DNA of 64,000 bases, from positions 930,001-994,000 of the forward strand of contig NZ_CP076133.1 in NCBI RefSeq assembly GCF_018736045.1, in the 5' to 3' direction. This stretch comes from Flammeovirga yaeyamensis (GTDB lineage Bacteria; Bacteroidota; Bacteroidia; Cytophagales; Flammeovirgaceae). The notes beneath the pieces were generated by a model, which was given only the letters and a program-made list of their open reading frames with translations, searched no databases and was not told where the DNA came from. Shown piece by piece: positions 18,070 to 27,912 of the stretch. The translations under genes and the position numbers were made by a program. Positions within the stretch are counted from its first letter, which is position 1. Every line of letters starts with the position of its first letter.

Positions 18070-21000
18070 ATGAAAGAACGATTAACTATTTTATTAAAAC
18101 ATCGTGTTTTAATGCTTTCTCTTTGCGTTCTATGGTTTAATATCACTCAAAGTGTGTATGCACAAGTGACCTTAGAAAAAGAAGTGAAAATTACTGATAA
18201 GGCACTATACTTTGATGGTGTCAAAAATCAGAATAGCACCAATGATGATCCCAATTCAGCATATGATTATGCTTATGGGAACTCGATCAACCCTCATGGC
18301 GATTGCATCAAGACCTACAAGGAATATGTATTTATGACTTGGTATCAAGGAGGTAAAGACAACCGTCATGTGATGTTGACACGTTACAATACTTCAACAG
18401 GAAGCATAAAAACCATAGAGTTTCCACACAGACACACAGGACTAAGTGGAAAGTGGTGGATTGGAGAAACACACAACACTATTGCTATTGGTATTAGTCC
18501 AATTAACGGGACAATACACCTCGCTTACGATATGCATGCCTACTCTAATAGCGGTAATTTCGTGAATGATTATTTCCGTTATTCTTATTCCGAAGAAAAC
18601 GTTGCAGAGTTGACCGACGACGAATTTACCCTAGATAAATTTGTGAAAGATCCTATTGACGGTGATTACAGACATTGTACCATGAGTGGTGTTCGTAATG
18701 CATCGAACTTTTCTAAAATGACTTATCCAAAATTCTTCTTAAATACCGAGGGAGAGTTGTTTTTATGTATGCGTAAAGGGACCTCTCATGATGGTGCGAT
18801 GATGTATATTAAGTACGACGATTCTGAAAATAAATGGGGACTTTTTGAAGGGGTCACTGCTCTTGGTGCTCAAAGTAAAGGGGAGACCCACGATTGGAGT
18901 ATTTATGGTAACATGAAATTCGCAGGCGGTAAAATGAGATTGGGTTTTCAACGTAGATTACGCAATGGATCTGATAAATTTCAGTATCAAAACGGCGTAT
19001 ATTATGCTTATTCGGATGATCCAACGGGTGCTTCACTTTGGAAAAACTATAAAGGTGAACCAATGACACTTCCTTTAGTGAAAGCAGAGGAAGTCTTAAT
19101 CTTTGAACCAGGAGATTATGTAGAAACTACTCAGCAAAATATGGTTCACATTGTGGGTGGATTCGATTTTGAGGTCACAGATAGAGGAGATGAACATATT
19201 GTATCTCAAGTAAAAGACAAACAATTTAATGTCACTAAAAAGCTGCATACATATAGGAAAGCAGGCGATAGTGAGTTTACAACTGTAGAGTACAATGCAG
19301 GAAGCGAATTATATACCTCAGGAAATGATATTTATGTTATTGGCCTTAAAAACGGTAGAGTAAACATTGTAAAAACACAAGGAGGCACAAGCAATTTTCA
19401 GGAAGTGTACCAACATACTACAGGACCAACTTTTGATAAAGGAATAGTTCATGTAAGCGATGGTAAATTATACTATTACCTAAAAGAAAATGGAGGCTCA
19501 GGTGATCAACGTACTACTTACTTGCAAGTATTTGATTTAGACATCAAGCCATTTAACGTTGGTCTAACTTATCCACTCGATAAAACAACACATATTTTAG
19601 GGCAGTCAGTAACGCTATCAGCGGAGATTTCGGGTACAGCAGACATTGAAAAGGTTGATTTTAAAGCAAATGGCACCTTACTGAAATCCGTTACTACCTC
19701 ACCTTATACTACAGAATGGACACCGACACAACAAGGGGATTATACAATTGAAGCTGTAGCATTTGATAAACAAGGTGAAGAAGTGCTTTCCCCAAGCGTT
19801 GGTATTACTGTTTCTGACCCTAAGTATGTTTTATCTTTTAAAGAACTTATCGACAATCAAGAAATTCCCTTAGGAAGTGATTTAGATGTAGAAGCTGAGG
19901 TAGGTAATGGCTATAAAGAGGTGACACTTTTTGTTAATGATGTAAATGTCGGGACGTTATCAGAAGCTCCCTTTATTTGGTTATCCTCTTTAATTGAAGC
20001 ATTAAGAAATCTAACAGAAGCAGAATATATTCTTAAGCTCGTCGCATTAGATGATCAGGATAACTCAGTAGAACATAGTATCAAAATAACCACTCCTCAA
20101 CTGATTCAATGGGCTTATACAGACGATAATCAGCCCCATACTATTCCAGGTAAAATAGAATTTGAACATTACGATCACGGTGGATTTGATATTGCCTATT
20201 GGGATAAAGTGAATCAAAATTCTTCATCATTTAGACCAAATGAAATGGTAGATATCAGTTCTGATGGGACCAAAGTACGTGATATTAAAACAGATGAATG
20301 GTTAGAATATACCATCAATGTGACGGAACCAGGGGAATACGAATTACTCGTGAATCATCAAAGTAGAAGGTCTCCTGAAGTGGAACAACTTACGGTATCT
20401 TTTCCAGATGAGAACATCACTTTTATTAGCAATAAGCAACTGACGTATACAGGAAACGGACCTTTTATTACTGAAAAAGCCGGCTCGTTTTATTTAGAAA
20501 AAGGAGATCATGTATTACGTTTTACTTTTTTGCAATTTGGCTTTGATGTCGATTTTTTCGAATTGAATAAAATAGGGGGTGGGTATTTGGTGACTTTCAA
20601 TGATGGTACAAATACAGTAACGACTTACTCCAAAGAAGACGGAACGTGTGATCTACCTGAAAACCCTACTCGTGAAGGCTATGAGTTTAATCGATGGGTT
20701 ACTGTGGATGGGGAAGTATTTGATGAAAATACGGTAGTGACGGAAGATATTGAAGTGCATGCAGTTTGGTCTAGAGCAAATAAATTGGATCTGATCTACA
20801 ACAGGGATCATGGAACAGTGGATGTGAGTTGGGATACAAATGGAAACATTGTATTGACAGCTGAACCGAATGAAGGGTACACTTTTGAAGGATGGTCAGG
20901 TGATCATGATGGAACTGAAAATCCAGCAGTAATTCCATCAGGGAAAGATTATACAATCACTGTGGTTTTCAAAGAAGTCGACAACGCTGTTACATCAATT

Positions 21001-21240
21001 GATCTTTTTGAAAAAGGAGTGAATGTCTATCCTAATCCATCCAACGGAATCATCAATATCGAATTACCTGAGGTAGAACAAGCGGCCTATAAAGTATTTG
21101 ATACTGATGGTCGATTAATCACTCAGGGCAAATTTATAAACAAAATCACTTTAGAAATACCGAGTAAAAAACGAGGTATTTATTTCTTAGAAATTATCAC
21201 TGAACACGGTGTAGCCACCAAAAAAATAATCATAAAGTAG
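18070..21240 (+). CDS. PL24-type (BNR_4 propeller) ulvan lyase with Ig, CBM, InlB-like repeats and T9SS sorting domain
   Basis: Predicted to be a secreted endo-lyase that cuts rhamnose-3-sulfate/uronate bonds of ulvan by beta-elimination. From the ATG at 18070 it has 1056 residues: signal peptide ending VYAQ; 7-bladed propeller (about 35-490); two Ig-like domains (about 494-675); CBM6-like jelly roll (about 680-835); a Listeria-Bacteroides (Flg_new) repeat (about 838-900); a divergent InlB repeat (about 905-970); and a T9SS type-A sorting domain (about 985-1056, VYPNPSNG to KKIIIK). His135 and His156 are 21 residues apart, and Tyr219 and Arg235 are 16 apart, matching my recollection of the PL24 lyase LOR_107 (His146/His167, Tyr243/Arg259). 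An in-frame TTG at 18046 would add eight codons before the signal peptide and is unlikely. T9SS would carry it to the surface or medium. Confidence 0.88.
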   Translation: MKERLTILLKHRVLMLSLCVLWFNITQSVYAQVTLEKEVKITDKALYFDGVKNQNSTNDDPNSAYDYAYGNSINPHGDCIKTYKEYVFMTWYQGGKDNRHVMLTRYNTSTGSIKTIEFPHRHTGLSGKWWIGETHNTIAIGISPINGTIHLAYDMHAYSNSGNFVNDYFRYSYSEENVAELTDDEFTLDKFVKDPIDGDYRHCTMSGVRNASNFSKMTYPKFFLNTEGELFLCMRKGTSHDGAMMYIKYDDSENKWGLFEGVTALGAQSKGETHDWSIYGNMKFAGGKMRLGFQRRLRNGSDKFQYQNGVYYAYSDDPTGASLWKNYKGEPMTLPLVKAEEVLIFEPGDYVETTQQNMVHIVGGFDFEVTDRGDEHIVSQVKDKQFNVTKKLHTYRKAGDSEFTTVEYNAGSELYTSGNDIYVIGLKNGRVNIVKTQGGTSNFQEVYQHTTGPTFDKGIVHVSDGKLYYYLKENGGSGDQRTTYLQVFDLDIKPFNVGLTYPLDKTTHILGQSVTLSAEISGTADIEKVDFKANGTLLKSVTTSPYTTEWTPTQQGDYTIEAVAFDKQGEEVLSPSVGITVSDPKYVLSFKELIDNQEIPLGSDLDVEAEVGNGYKEVTLFVNDVNVGTLSEAPFIWLSSLIEALRNLTEAEYILKLVALDDQDNSVEHSIKITTPQLIQWAYTDDNQPHTIPGKIEFEHYDHGGFDIAYWDKVNQNSSSFRPNEMVDISSDGTKVRDIKTDEWLEYTINVTEPGEYELLVNHQSRRSPEVEQLTVSFPDENITFISNKQLTYTGNGPFITEKAGSFYLEKGDHVLRFTFLQFGFDVDFFELNKIGGGYLVTFNDGTNTVTTYSKEDGTCDLPENPTREGYEFNRWVTVDGEVFDENTVVTEDIEVHAVWSRANKLDLIYNRDHGTVDVSWDTNGNIVLTAEPNEGYTFEGWSGDHDGTENPAVIPSGKDYTITVVFKEVDNAVTSIDLFEKGVNVYPNPSNGIINIELPEVEQAAYKVFDTDGRLITQGKFINKITLEIPSKKRGIYFLEIITEHGVATKKIIIK

Positions 21241-21313
21241 TACGAATAGAAAACAACATTCAGGTGTATCACACCGCTTTTCTATCTATAAACAATTGAA
21301 ATCTTTAAGCAAT

Positions 21314-23269
21314 ATGAAACAAAAATTATCAACATCAGGAGTACACTCCTTCGTAAAAAACTATGTTTTAACTTTCGCTCTCTTACTTATTGGAGTATGT
21401 TCTATTCAAAGCGTTTCTGCACAAGAGAGTATTGTCGTAGAAATCACATCTCCAGAACAAGCATCAACTCAATATAAAGGGTATGAGATAACAATTTCTG
21501 CTAATGCCAGTGCAGATCCGGGTATCGAAAGAGTGAACTTCAAGGTGAATGATCAGCAAATCAAATCAGATCCAACTCAACCTTATGCTACTACTTGGAC
21601 ACCAACAGAAGTGGGTACTTACAGAATTACAGCAGTAGCAGTAGATAACGAATCGTTTAGAAAAACTTCCGAAGAAATTGTCATTACCGTAATAGAAGCA
21701 ACAGATGTGGAACAACTTCCATACACTGATGAAAACCTTCCTCATGCAGTACCGGGAAGAATTGATTTTGAACATTATGATAATGGAGGAAAAAACATTG
21801 CTTATTGGGATAAGACGGATGTAAATGCATCAGAATTTAGATCAGACGAAACAGTAGATATCTCTACAGATGGAACTAAGGTGCGTGATATTAAGGAAAA
21901 TGAATGGTTAGAATATACTATTGAAATTCCGGAAACAGGAGACTATGATGTATTGGTAAATCACCAAACAAGAAGAAGCCCTGCTTATGAACAACTTACG
22001 GTGTCATTCTTTGATGAAGGTATTGAATTCATTTCGAAAAAGATGTTGACAAATACAGGTTCAAGTGCTTATATGACTGAAAAAATCGGTACCGTAAATA
22101 TGGAGGCAGGTGTACATGTGTTACGTTTCCACTCTTTAAGTTATGGTTATGATCTTGATTATTTTGTATTAAATAAAGCAGGAGCATCTTATACAGTCAC
22201 ATTTAACGATGGTGTGGGTACTTCTACTGCTACAACAGATGAAAACCTAAATGTAGTATTACCAGAAGATCCAACTCAAGAAGAGAAAGTTTTTCAGTAT
22301 TGGGCAACAAGTGATGGTGAAGTCTTTGATGAGAACTCTGTCGTAACTTCAAACATGGAAGTGATAGCTGTTTACACTGCAAAAACGTATGCTGTAAATA
22401 TTATTTCTGAAACAGGAACAGTAACGATATCACCTGAACAAGATGGATATGAACTGAATACTGAGATTACATTAACAGCCACTGCTGATGATCTTTACGA
22501 GTTTAGTTCATGGTCTGGTGATGCTACAGGAACTGAGAATCCAATTACTATTACAGTAACTGGAGAATTAAATATTACTGCACATTATGAGACTTCGGTA
22601 CAACTATATGATGTCACATTTAATGATGGAGAAAATACTGTAGTTGTAACTACCTATGCTGATGGTACATGTAAATTGCCAGATACTCCTGTACATCAAG
22701 ACAAAATCTTCCAACATTGGGAAATGAGTAATGGAGACATCTTTGACGAGACGACAGTTGTTACTGAAAATATTGAAGTAAATGCAGTTTGGGAAGTGAA
22801 GAAATTTACAGTAACTGTTGTTGCAGAAAATGGATCAGTAAATATCTCTCCTGAATTTATTGTGCACGAAAGCGGTTCTGAAATTACTTTGACAGCTACG
22901 GCTTCTAGTGGGTACGAGTTTACATCATGGTCTGGTGATTATGAAGGAACAGAAAATCCTTTAACGATGACTATCAGACAAAACATGAATATCACTGCTA
23001 ATTTTATTACAAGTACTGTTGCTTCGGTAAATCAACTTGATATGGTATCGAAGGTATATCCAAACCCTTCGAATGGAGTGGTAAATGTTGAATTTGCGTC
23101 TTCAGATCAAGTAACTTATAAAGTGGTGAGTTTAAATGGAGCTTTACTTAAAGAAGGTGTTTTCACCAATAAAGTAAGCATCGATTTATCGGATCAAACT
23201 CCAGGTTTATACTTAATTGAGTTACAAACAAAAGATGGATTTGTAACGAAGAAAGTTTTAATCAAATAG
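21314..23269 (+). CDS. Non-catalytic secreted multimodular protein sharing the lyase's accessory modules
   Basis: No catalytic domain is visible. From the ATG at 21314 (651 residues): signal peptide ending VSAQ (about 37), Ig-like domain (about 40-127), CBM6-like module (about 136-290), a Flg_new repeat plus divergent InlB repeat (about 293-426), a second copy of that pair (about 432-565), and a T9SS type-A sorting domain (about 575-651). The CBM is closely related to that of the preceding lyase: VDISTDGTKVRDIKENEWLE here, VDISSDGTKVRDIKTDEWLE there. The gene follows the lyase by 73 bases and is closed by a terminator. I infer a surface-anchored or released glycan-binding protein that targets the same polymer, probably made by duplication of the lyase 3' end followed by internal repeat duplication. 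An in-frame TTG at 21296 precedes the chosen ATG. Confidence 0.85.
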   Translation: MKQKLSTSGVHSFVKNYVLTFALLLIGVCSIQSVSAQESIVVEITSPEQASTQYKGYEITISANASADPGIERVNFKVNDQQIKSDPTQPYATTWTPTEVGTYRITAVAVDNESFRKTSEEIVITVIEATDVEQLPYTDENLPHAVPGRIDFEHYDNGGKNIAYWDKTDVNASEFRSDETVDISTDGTKVRDIKENEWLEYTIEIPETGDYDVLVNHQTRRSPAYEQLTVSFFDEGIEFISKKMLTNTGSSAYMTEKIGTVNMEAGVHVLRFHSLSYGYDLDYFVLNKAGASYTVTFNDGVGTSTATTDENLNVVLPEDPTQEEKVFQYWATSDGEVFDENSVVTSNMEVIAVYTAKTYAVNIISETGTVTISPEQDGYELNTEITLTATADDLYEFSSWSGDATGTENPITITVTGELNITAHYETSVQLYDVTFNDGENTVVVTTYADGTCKLPDTPVHQDKIFQHWEMSNGDIFDETTVVTENIEVNAVWEVKKFTVTVVAENGSVNISPEFIVHESGSEITLTATASSGYEFTSWSGDYEGTENPLTMTIRQNMNITANFITSTVASVNQLDMVSKVYPNPSNGVVNVEFASSDQVTYKVVSLNGALLKEGVFTNKVSIDLSDQTPGLYLIELQTKDGFVTKKVLIK

Positions 23270-23288
23270 GTAATACAGGAATATAAAA

Positions 23289-23342
23289 TCACGTTGGCCG
23301 CTTTTAGTTATTACGCTTAAAGTGGCTATCGTGAATTTTTTA
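23289..23342 (+). terminator. Rho-independent terminator closing the GH3-GH2-lyase-CBM unit
   Basis: A long imperfect hairpin (TCACG..GGCCGCTTT with AAAGTGGCT..CGTGA, two G-U pairs) is followed by ATTTTTTATTT. Confidence 0.8.
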
Positions 23343-23388
23343 TTTCTAGCTTCCTCCATTTTCAATTGCTCATCAAAAACCACTTCCA

Positions 23389-24900
23389 ATGATAAAAAGT
23401 ATAATACCAATTCTCATTTTTTTCAGTCTATTGCTCGGTTGTAAAAGTATGAAGGTAGAGGATGTTACTCCAGTTATAGATAATAAAGAAAAGGAGGAAA
23501 TAGTAGAAAAAACACCAGAAGATGAAATTGATGTAGAGCGCCCTGAAAACTATCCGTTTAGTATTGAAGAAAGAGTTTCTGCAACTTTAAATGTAGATAC
23601 ATCAACCAAAGAGAAATTTAAAAACCAATTACTAGGATATAATATTGAAGGCTTTAAATCATCAACAGAAAAGGATTTTATCAGGAAGTTTAATCCGGTA
23701 AGTATTCGCTTTCCAAGTGGTTTATGGTCTAACTTTTATCAATGGCAAACGGATGGTTATCAAAATGATAGTTGGGACAATAAAAGTCATGAAGCCTCAT
23801 TGGATATTTATGCTGAAAAAATTAAAGGAAACATAAATGATATAGCTTCACTTAACCAAGAAAAACTAACTAACTATGGAAAAGGTTTTCATATGATGTG
23901 GACCTATTCCATGAACTTTGATGATGCCGAAAGTTGTGTGGCTAGGGCAGAAAAAGATGAAGCATTGGGTTTTGAAATCAAAGATATTGAATTAGGCAAT
24001 GAGCACTTTTGGAAATCACAGCGTTCTAATCAAACCAAAACGGAATACGATTATCTAAATAGGGCATCCTCTGTAGCAAATGGATTGCATCAACGTTTTC
24101 CAGAAGTAAGAGTTTCTATTCCATTGAGTTGGAGAAGGACTCATGAGGAATACAATAAGGTCATTATTGGCGATCAACAATATTTCGATGCTATTTCTTT
24201 ACATAAATATATGGGAGCAGATCCCGATGTTCCAGGAGAAAGTAATTCAGCTTATAGTGCATTATTGACTTCCAGAGAAGTGTTAGAGGAGGATGTTCTA
24301 TGGATAAGAAGCCTTGCAGGAGATAAACCAATTTGGATGACAGAATGGGGAGTAAGTGCTAATTCGGATGTAGAAGTGAATTCTGGAGCCTGCTTAGGAA
24401 TGGCAGACGTTTACCTTTATATGGCAGAAAATCAAAATGTATTTGATAGAGCCAATTGGTTTATTTTTAATAAAGCACTCAATCCAATGGTAGTAGTCGA
24501 TGATAGACGAAAGCCAGTCTATCCACTTCAAAAAAGAGGATATTTGTCGGTTCTTGAAATTTTTAATGAGGTATTTATGGATGCTGATATAATTGCATCG
24601 AGTATCACCTCTACTAAATTGAATGAGACTATGAATGCTGTAAATGCGGTGATGGTGGATAAGGAAGGGAAACAAAAAATTATTGCAGTCAATCTATCCT
24701 ATAAAACAGCACTTTTCAAAGTACTATTTGATAATCAAGAGAGAGTGCAATCCTATAAACATCAAGCACTTGTATTTGAAGAGTTAGGTCCAGTAGCTAA
24801 TATTGGAATCGACGAAGATCCTAAGGTTTTGATAAATGAAGAGGCTAAAAACCTTGAGCTTCCACCTCTATCCATCAGTATAATCGAATTGAATAACTAA
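23389..24900 (+). CDS. Clan GH-A glycoside hydrolase, probably GH39-like, lipoprotein
   Basis: A retaining TIM-barrel glycosidase. Signal peptide with lipobox LLLGC (Cys about 17), then an acidic linker rich in Glu/Pro (about 25-55), then the barrel. Acid/base Glu205 in IELGNEHFW and nucleophile Glu319 in IWMTEWGV are at the clan GH-A positions, and FPSGLWSNFYQWQ (about 105-117) is an early strand. A short beta domain closes the protein (about 410-503). The sequence is nearest in feel to GH39/GH51-type enzymes. GH39 members are known in the ulvan locus of Formosa agariphila, which supports this reading, but the family call is by motif only. It starts a unit with the PL25-type lyase 18 bases downstream and a sulfatase. 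Confidence 0.72.
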   Translation: MIKSIIPILIFFSLLLGCKSMKVEDVTPVIDNKEKEEIVEKTPEDEIDVERPENYPFSIEERVSATLNVDTSTKEKFKNQLLGYNIEGFKSSTEKDFIRKFNPVSIRFPSGLWSNFYQWQTDGYQNDSWDNKSHEASLDIYAEKIKGNINDIASLNQEKLTNYGKGFHMMWTYSMNFDDAESCVARAEKDEALGFEIKDIELGNEHFWKSQRSNQTKTEYDYLNRASSVANGLHQRFPEVRVSIPLSWRRTHEEYNKVIIGDQQYFDAISLHKYMGADPDVPGESNSAYSALLTSREVLEEDVLWIRSLAGDKPIWMTEWGVSANSDVEVNSGACLGMADVYLYMAENQNVFDRANWFIFNKALNPMVVVDDRRKPVYPLQKRGYLSVLEIFNEVFMDADIIASSITSTKLNETMNAVNAVMVDKEGKQKIIAVNLSYKTALFKVLFDNQERVQSYKHQALVFEELGPVANIGIDEDPKVLINEEAKNLELPPLSISIIELNN

Positions 24901-24918
24901 GCTATTAACGGATAAACC

Positions 24919-26274
24919 ATGAATGAAAAATATACTTATTGGTTAAAGAAGATCCTATTTCTTCCATGCCTTATTATCTCCCTTTTTACACAAGCACAAG
25001 AAGTCGATTATTTCTCCAATAATGCTTTTGGAAACCCGGTGACAGGGCATTCAGGCGAATACTATAATGGAGTGACTTATGTTGCCTATCAAGGTGAAAA
25101 AGAAGATGCTTTTGTAGCGGCTTATAACCATAAAACAAAAAAATGGATAGGCCCATTCAAGGCAGGAACAAGTTTACTAGGTAAGAAAGCTGGGAAAATT
25201 GATAACCACGGAAAGCCTTCTTTAATTGTGGATGGAGCCGGATATATACATGTTGTTTTTGGTGGACATGGAGGTTCAAAAAAGATGGGTGTTAATCCAT
25301 TAGGGAATTACAATAGCGGTAAACAAATACATGTGGTTACCAAACGGCCAATGGACATATCAAGTTGGGAGGTCGTAGATAATCTAACACCTTTTGCTAC
25401 ATATAGTCAGTTTATCAAAATGGATAACGGAGATATTTATTTATTCTTTAGGCATGGTGCACATCGAAGTAATTGGGTGTATCAAGTCTCTAAAGACAAT
25501 TGTAAAACGTTTTCTTCAGTAAAATCCATCGTAAAAGCTAAGCCTACATCACCAACAAAAGTATGTAATGATGTGTATGACTCTTGGTATTTAGACTTTC
25601 ATAAGGGAAGTAATAATGAGATTTTGGTGGCTTATAATTATCATGTGTGTAAAAATATGAGACCACATGATAGTGAACGTCATAACTGTTATTACATGAA
25701 ATTGAATACTGAAAACGAAGAGTGGTATAATGTAAAAGGAGAGGTTTTGAAATTGCCAATAACAAAAGAATATGCCGATAAGAAAACAATGGTGGTCAAT
25801 ACCGGAGATCGTTGGGGACAAATTGGCCGAGCATTTATGAATAATCAAGGGCAACCACATGTATACTGGTATGAAGGAGAATATGATCAATCAAAGCATG
25901 GAGGTCCAAAAAAGTTGGTCAATTATTATTGGACAGGCTCTGAATGGATTGGAAATGATACCAATTTGCCTGTGGAAGGTAGAGGGGACGTACTTATGAA
26001 TTCTAAAGAATCTCTTCAATACCTCATAGGTTATAAAGAAGGTACTTCATCTGAAGTAGCTTGGTGGAGTAGTAAAGATGTGGGGCAAAACTTCCAAAGA
26101 GGGAAGGTATTAATGAAAGAAAAGGGAGCGAAATTCAAACTATCTAATTTCATCAGAAATGCACACCCTGATGCTAGAATAATAGCTACCCAAAAAATAG
26201 ATGGAACAAATTATTCTAAAGTTTTTCTCATTGGTGATAATGGTCCCATAAAACTATTAAAAGTGGAAAACTAA
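24919..26274 (+). CDS. PL25-type (BNR_4 propeller) ulvan lyase
   Basis: Predicted beta-elimination lyase of ulvan; 451 residues, single-domain propeller after a signal peptide ending TQAQ (about 27). Four residues fall at the exact spacing I recall for the PL25 lyase PLSV_3936 (His123, His143, Tyr188, Arg204): here His97 (KIDNHGKPSL), His117 (VVFGGHGG), Tyr162 (ATYSQF) and Arg178 (YLFFRHG), giving gaps of 20, 45 and 16. It lacks the extra modules and T9SS domain of the PL24-type neighbours, so it is probably periplasmic and acts on imported oligosaccharides, or reaches the surface another way. It lies between the GH39-like gene and a sulfatase in one transcription unit. Confidence 0.85.
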   Translation: MNEKYTYWLKKILFLPCLIISLFTQAQEVDYFSNNAFGNPVTGHSGEYYNGVTYVAYQGEKEDAFVAAYNHKTKKWIGPFKAGTSLLGKKAGKIDNHGKPSLIVDGAGYIHVVFGGHGGSKKMGVNPLGNYNSGKQIHVVTKRPMDISSWEVVDNLTPFATYSQFIKMDNGDIYLFFRHGAHRSNWVYQVSKDNCKTFSSVKSIVKAKPTSPTKVCNDVYDSWYLDFHKGSNNEILVAYNYHVCKNMRPHDSERHNCYYMKLNTENEEWYNVKGEVLKLPITKEYADKKTMVVNTGDRWGQIGRAFMNNQGQPHVYWYEGEYDQSKHGGPKKLVNYYWTGSEWIGNDTNLPVEGRGDVLMNSKESLQYLIGYKEGTSSEVAWWSSKDVGQNFQRGKVLMKEKGAKFKLSNFIRNAHPDARIIATQKIDGTNYSKVFLIGDNGPIKLLKVEN

Positions 26275-26322
26275 GTCAAATGTTCTATTCATTCGAAATG
26301 TTGAATTATAACCATCAAATAA

Positions 26323-27726
26323 ATGAAAAAATATATCTTTTTAACCTTGATTGCCTTAGTTGTAATCACTTCTTGTTCGATACAAAAACAGAATACTGAA
26401 ACACAAACCAAACCACCTAATATACTCTTTATAGCTGTTGATGATTTAAGGCCTGAGTTGAATTTTTATGGAGCAAAACATATCTACTCTCCTAGCCTTG
26501 ACAAATTAGCGAGCGAAAGCTTAGTCTTTGATCAAGCTTATTGTAATATTCCCGTTTGTGGAGCATCAAGAACGAGTTTATTAACGGGTGTTCGACCTAC
26601 AAGAACTCAAATGCTTGATGCAAGAACGCAAAAAGATATCGATCTTCCTGATGTTGTATCTCTTCCTATGCTTTTCAAACAAAATGGTTACACTACTATT
26701 TCTAATGGAAAGATTTATCATCACAAAAAGGACGACGCATTAGCATGGGATGAAATTTGGCACCCCGATCGATTATGGGATTTTGCTTTGAAAGAAAATC
26801 AAGAATTAAGAGAAAGAACAAAAAGAGGTTTGCCCTTTGAGAAAGCAGATGTGGCAGATTCGGTATACAGGGATGGGAAATTAGCACTTAAAGTGATCAA
26901 TGATTTAAAGAAACTCAAAAAACAAAATCAATCTTTCTTCCTGACAATGGGTGTAGCAAAACCCCATCTCCCTTTTACAGCCCCCAAAAAGTATTGGGAT
27001 CTATACGATAGGGAATCCATTAAATTACCAGAAAGTTATGTCCAACCGGAAAGTACACCCAAAGTGGCTTTTCATAAATTTGGAGAACTTAGACAATACG
27101 AAAGTGTTCCCAAAAAGGGAGATATTTCTGATGAAATGGCAAAAGAGTTGATTCACGGTTACTATGCATGCGTAAGTTATATCGATGCTCAAATTGGACT
27201 TGTTCTAGAAGAACTAGAAAATCAAGGATTAGCTGATAATACCATTGTAATTCTTTGGGGTGACCATGGATGGAATCTCGGAGATCACAAGCTTTGGTGT
27301 AAACATGTCACTTTCGAAAAGGCTTTGAGAACACCTCTGATTTTAAAAGTACCCGGTAAAACCAGTGGTCAACGAACAGATGCGATCACAGAATACATTG
27401 ATGTTTATCCTACATTGGCTGAATTAGCAGGTCTGAATGTTCCGAAAACAGCAGTGGGACAAAGTATGGTTCCAATTCTTAATGGTGATACGAGTGAGAA
27501 AGATTGGGCGGTGTGCAAATTTAAAGATGCTGTCACCTTAATTAAAGGAGATTTATTTTATACCGAATGGACCGACGTTGAAGGGGTGGCTTATGAAAGA
27601 ATGCTTTTCGATCACAAAACAGATCCATTGGAATTGGATAACCTTGCTGAGAAAAAAGAGTATGCAGAAGTGGTAGAGAAACTATCTATAGAATTAAGAC
27701 AAAAATGGGGAGATCAGTTTCTGTAA
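26323..27726 (+). CDS. S1-family sulfatase, iduronate-2-sulfatase-like lipoprotein
   Basis: A formylglycine-dependent arylsulfatase-superfamily enzyme expected to desulfate ulvan oligosaccharides. 467 residues; lipobox VITSC (Cys about 18). The metal-binding start [11 protein letters not shown] (about 36-46) is of the iduronate-2-sulfatase type. The activation motif is Cys79-Gly-Ala-Ser-Arg83 followed by TSLLTG, that is CxAxR rather than the commoner CxPxR; the maturation enzyme accepts both in known sulfatases. [20 protein letters not shown] (about 309-328) is the second metal site, and Lys residues downstream complete the active site. Likely substrate is rhamnose-3-sulfate or another ulvan sulfate, by context. 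A strong terminator follows. Confidence 0.9.
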   Translation: MKKYIFLTLIALVVITSCSIQKQNTETQTKPPNILFIAVDDLRPELNFYGAKHIYSPSLDKLASESLVFDQAYCNIPVCGASRTSLLTGVRPTRTQMLDARTQKDIDLPDVVSLPMLFKQNGYTTISNGKIYHHKKDDALAWDEIWHPDRLWDFALKENQELRERTKRGLPFEKADVADSVYRDGKLALKVINDLKKLKKQNQSFFLTMGVAKPHLPFTAPKKYWDLYDRESIKLPESYVQPESTPKVAFHKFGELRQYESVPKKGDISDEMAKELIHGYYACVSYIDAQIGLVLEELENQGLADNTIVILWGDHGWNLGDHKLWCKHVTFEKALRTPLILKVPGKTSGQRTDAITEYIDVYPTLAELAGLNVPKTAVGQSMVPILNGDTSEKDWAVCKFKDAVTLIKGDLFYTEWTDVEGVAYERMLFDHKTDPLELDNLAEKKEYAEVVEKLSIELRQKWGDQFL

Positions 27727-27767
27727 AAACTATCTACAAAAGAGTAAATAAGTATATAAAAAGCAGT

Positions 27768-27827
27768 AAAATAGTCTAATAGAATGATAGAATATACGAT
27801 ATCACCCATCTATTAGACTATTTTTTT
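27768..27827 (+). terminator. Terminator after the GH39-PL25-sulfatase unit
   Basis: A perfect 16-bp stem (AAAATAGTCTAATAGA at 27768-27783, complement at 27809-27824) with a 25-base loop ends in seven T residues (27821-27827). Confidence 0.85.
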
Positions 27828-27912
27828 ATGACTTCACTTTAGTTTTAAATCAAACTTCAAGAGAGTTGACTTTTTTGATTTAGAAATGATAATGACAATA
27901 ACAAACTAAAGT

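Noticed and set aside
21296-21313. TTG start for the module-only protein
   Set aside because: The ATG at 21314 begins a standard signal peptide; the TTG only adds six residues.
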